Notes under the pieces: model-generated
Databases searched by the model: none
What the model saw: the letters and a program-made list of their open reading frames with translations, nothing else
Told to the model about the DNA's origin: nothing
Shown here: positions 12,109 to 12,981 of the stretch, one piece after another
Layout: every line of letters begins with the position of its first letter
How positions within the stretch are numbered: position 1 is the stretch's first letter
Translations under genes and position numbers: made by a program
DNA from: Pseudomonadota bacterium
Lineage (GTDB): Bacteria > Pseudomonadota > Gammaproteobacteria > Burkholderiales > Burkholderiaceae_C
Direction of reading: 5' to 3'
Assembly: GCA_023438115.1 (NCBI GenBank)
Contig: JAEZEB010000017.1
Location: 1 to 12,981 of the forward strand
Length of the DNA stretch: 12,981 bases

Positions 12109-12130
12109 GCATCCTCCTGTCGCAATCCTC

Positions 12131-12136
12131 TATATT
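12131..12136 (+). promoter_or_regulatory. Candidate -10 of the hydrolase gene
   Basis: TATATT (five of six to consensus) is the only AT-rich island in the 36-base gap between the divergent start codons of aroG and the hydrolase. It ends 8 bases before the hydrolase ATG, and no ribosome site lies between, which would fit a leaderless transcript. No good -35 is visible at 16-18 bases. On the other strand the same island offers a weak -10 for aroG (TATAGA, 12134-12129). Confidence 0.35.
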
Positions 12137-12144
12137 GCCAGCCC

Positions 12145-12927
12145 ATGGCTTTCGCTTCCCTCCCGGCCGCCGGCGCGGCCCTGCGCATCGAATACGAATG
12201 GGCCGGCGGCGCCGGCGACGGCGCCCCGGTGATGGTGTTCCTGCACGAAGGGCTGGGCTCCGTCGCGATGTGGCGCGACTTCCCCTCGCGCCTGGCCGAT
12301 GCCGTCGGCATGCGCGCCCTCGTCTACTCCCGCCCCGGCTACGGCCGCTCGAGCCCGCGTCCCGAAGGCGAGAAGTGGCAGCCCGACTTCATGCACCGGC
12401 AGGCGCGCGAGGTGCTGCCCGCCCTGCTGCGCGAGCTGGGCGTGGAAAAGCCCTGGCTCTTCGGCCACAGCGACGGCGGCTCGATCGCCCTGCTCCATGC
12501 GGCGGCGTTTCCCGATGCACTGCGCGGCGCCATCGTGCTCGCGCCGCACATCCTGGTGGAGGACATCTCCGTCGCCAGCATCGCCAAGGCGCGCGAGGCT
12601 TACCTGCAGACGGATCTGAAGCAGCGCCTGGGGCGCTACCACGACGATGCCGATTCCGCCTTCTGGGGCTGGAACGACGTGTGGCTGTCGCCGGCGTTCC
12701 GCCGCTGGAGCATCGAGGAGGAGATCGGCGCGATCCGCTGCCCGCTGCTGGCCATGCAGGGCCTGGATGACGAGTACGGCACGCTGGAGCAGGTGCGCGG
12801 CATCGCCCGCCGCGTGCCGCAGACGCAGCTGCTGGAGATCCCGAGCTGCGGCCACTCGCCGCACAAGGACCAGCCGGAAGTGGTGATCGAGGCGGTGAAG
12901 GGCTTCGTGCAGCGCCACGAGGCCTGA
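12145..12927 (+). CDS. Alpha/beta hydrolase
   Basis: This 260-residue cytosolic alpha/beta-hydrolase-fold enzyme has an unknown substrate, probably a small ester or related compound. The oxyanion strand reads VMVFLHEGLGS, and the region SRPGYGRSSPR follows. The nucleophile elbow is GHSDGG (107-112) with Ser109. The acid is Asp208 or Asp209 in QGLDDEYG (205-212), and the base is His237 in SCGHSPH (234-240). The catalytic set is therefore complete. The conserved HEGLG start and LDDEYGT acid motif mark a common proteobacterial subgroup annotated only as alpha/beta hydrolase. The ATG at 12145 was chosen because the family N-terminus follows at once; no ribosome site precedes it. It is divergent from aroG, and no gene follows before the window ends. 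Confidence 0.9.
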   Translation: MAFASLPAAGAALRIEYEWAGGAGDGAPVMVFLHEGLGSVAMWRDFPSRLADAVGMRALVYSRPGYGRSSPRPEGEKWQPDFMHRQAREVLPALLRELGVEKPWLFGHSDGGSIALLHAAAFPDALRGAIVLAPHILVEDISVASIAKAREAYLQTDLKQRLGRYHDDADSAFWGWNDVWLSPAFRRWSIEEEIGAIRCPLLAMQGLDDEYGTLEQVRGIARRVPQTQLLEIPSCGHSPHKDQPEVVIEAVKGFVQRHEA

Positions 12928-12981
12928 CGCGCAGGCGGTGGGACGGTGGGCCCCAACAAGCCCCCCCCAACGGGTTTGGGG
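12928..12981. other. Unassigned window end with C-run and possible hairpin
   Basis: After the hydrolase stop there is no gene. Eight consecutive C (12961-12968) are followed by a possible small hairpin: CCCCAA (12965-12970) with TTGGGG (12976-12981) around CGGGT, cut by the window edge. It may be part of a transcript end, or a low-quality contig end; this cannot be decided here. Confidence 0.3.

Noticed and set aside
1..12981. Search for CRISPR arrays, tRNA/rRNA genes, insertion sequences, integrases or toxin-antitoxin pairs
   Set aside because: No regularly spaced direct repeats, RNA gene signatures, transposase or recombinase motifs, or small paired genes were found; the region reads as stable core chromosome.

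Overview
This window looks like chromosomal DNA of a high-GC betaproteobacterium, most likely a Burkholderiales/Comamonadaceae-type organism. Three things point there: the G/C-ending codon use, an argJ - DUF815 ATPase - mutT order that I associate with the secA-proximal region of these bacteria, and a TRAP transporter of the mannitol/chloroaromatic (FcbT-like) class. The assignment rests on gene content and protein style, not on a database match. The window is densely coded, with no tRNA, rRNA, insertion sequence, CRISPR array or phage gene that I can see, and no gene-free stretch longer than about 180 bases.

Layout. (1) 64-3098, minus strand: a compact cluster transcribed right to left, rhodanese-like sulfurtransferase -> argJ -> DUF815 ATPase -> mutT. 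The last three are joined by 4-base stop/start overlaps (ATGA, then GTGA). (2) 3269-7116, plus strand: a three-part TRAP transporter, consisting of a Tat-exported binding protein, an intrinsic terminator, then the small (DctQ) and large (DctM) membrane subunits overlapping by GTGA. The large subunit is greatly extended by an acidic EPP-repeat loop. An inverted repeat overlaps the likely promoter of the binding-protein gene. (3) 7172-10892, plus strand: a symmetric operator-like element, then icmF (fused isobutyryl-CoA mutase) and a small STAS/SpoIIAA-like protein. (4) 11011-12108, minus strand: a class I DAHP synthase (first step of aromatic amino acid synthesis). It is divergent, over only 36 bases, from (5) an alpha/beta hydrolase at 12145-12927 on the plus strand.

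How it works together. Region 1 combines arginine synthesis (ArgJ) with nucleotide-pool sanitation (MutT), a sulfurtransferase and an ATPase of unknown role. Region 2 imports an organic acid. Region 3 interconverts isobutyryl-CoA and n-butyryl-CoA, linking valine-type branched acids to straight-chain beta-oxidation; the mutase chaperone is part of the same polypeptide. A link between the acid transporter and the mutase is possible, but a terminator and a separate promoter lie between them.

I do not see a clearly new multi-gene system. The points most worth a second look are the TM - acidic repeat loop - TM insertion in the TRAP large subunit, the (GTTGAC)2(GTAAAC)2 element before icmF, the terminator/palindrome arrangement inside the TRAP operon, and two related REP-like hairpins at the 3' ends of minus-strand genes.
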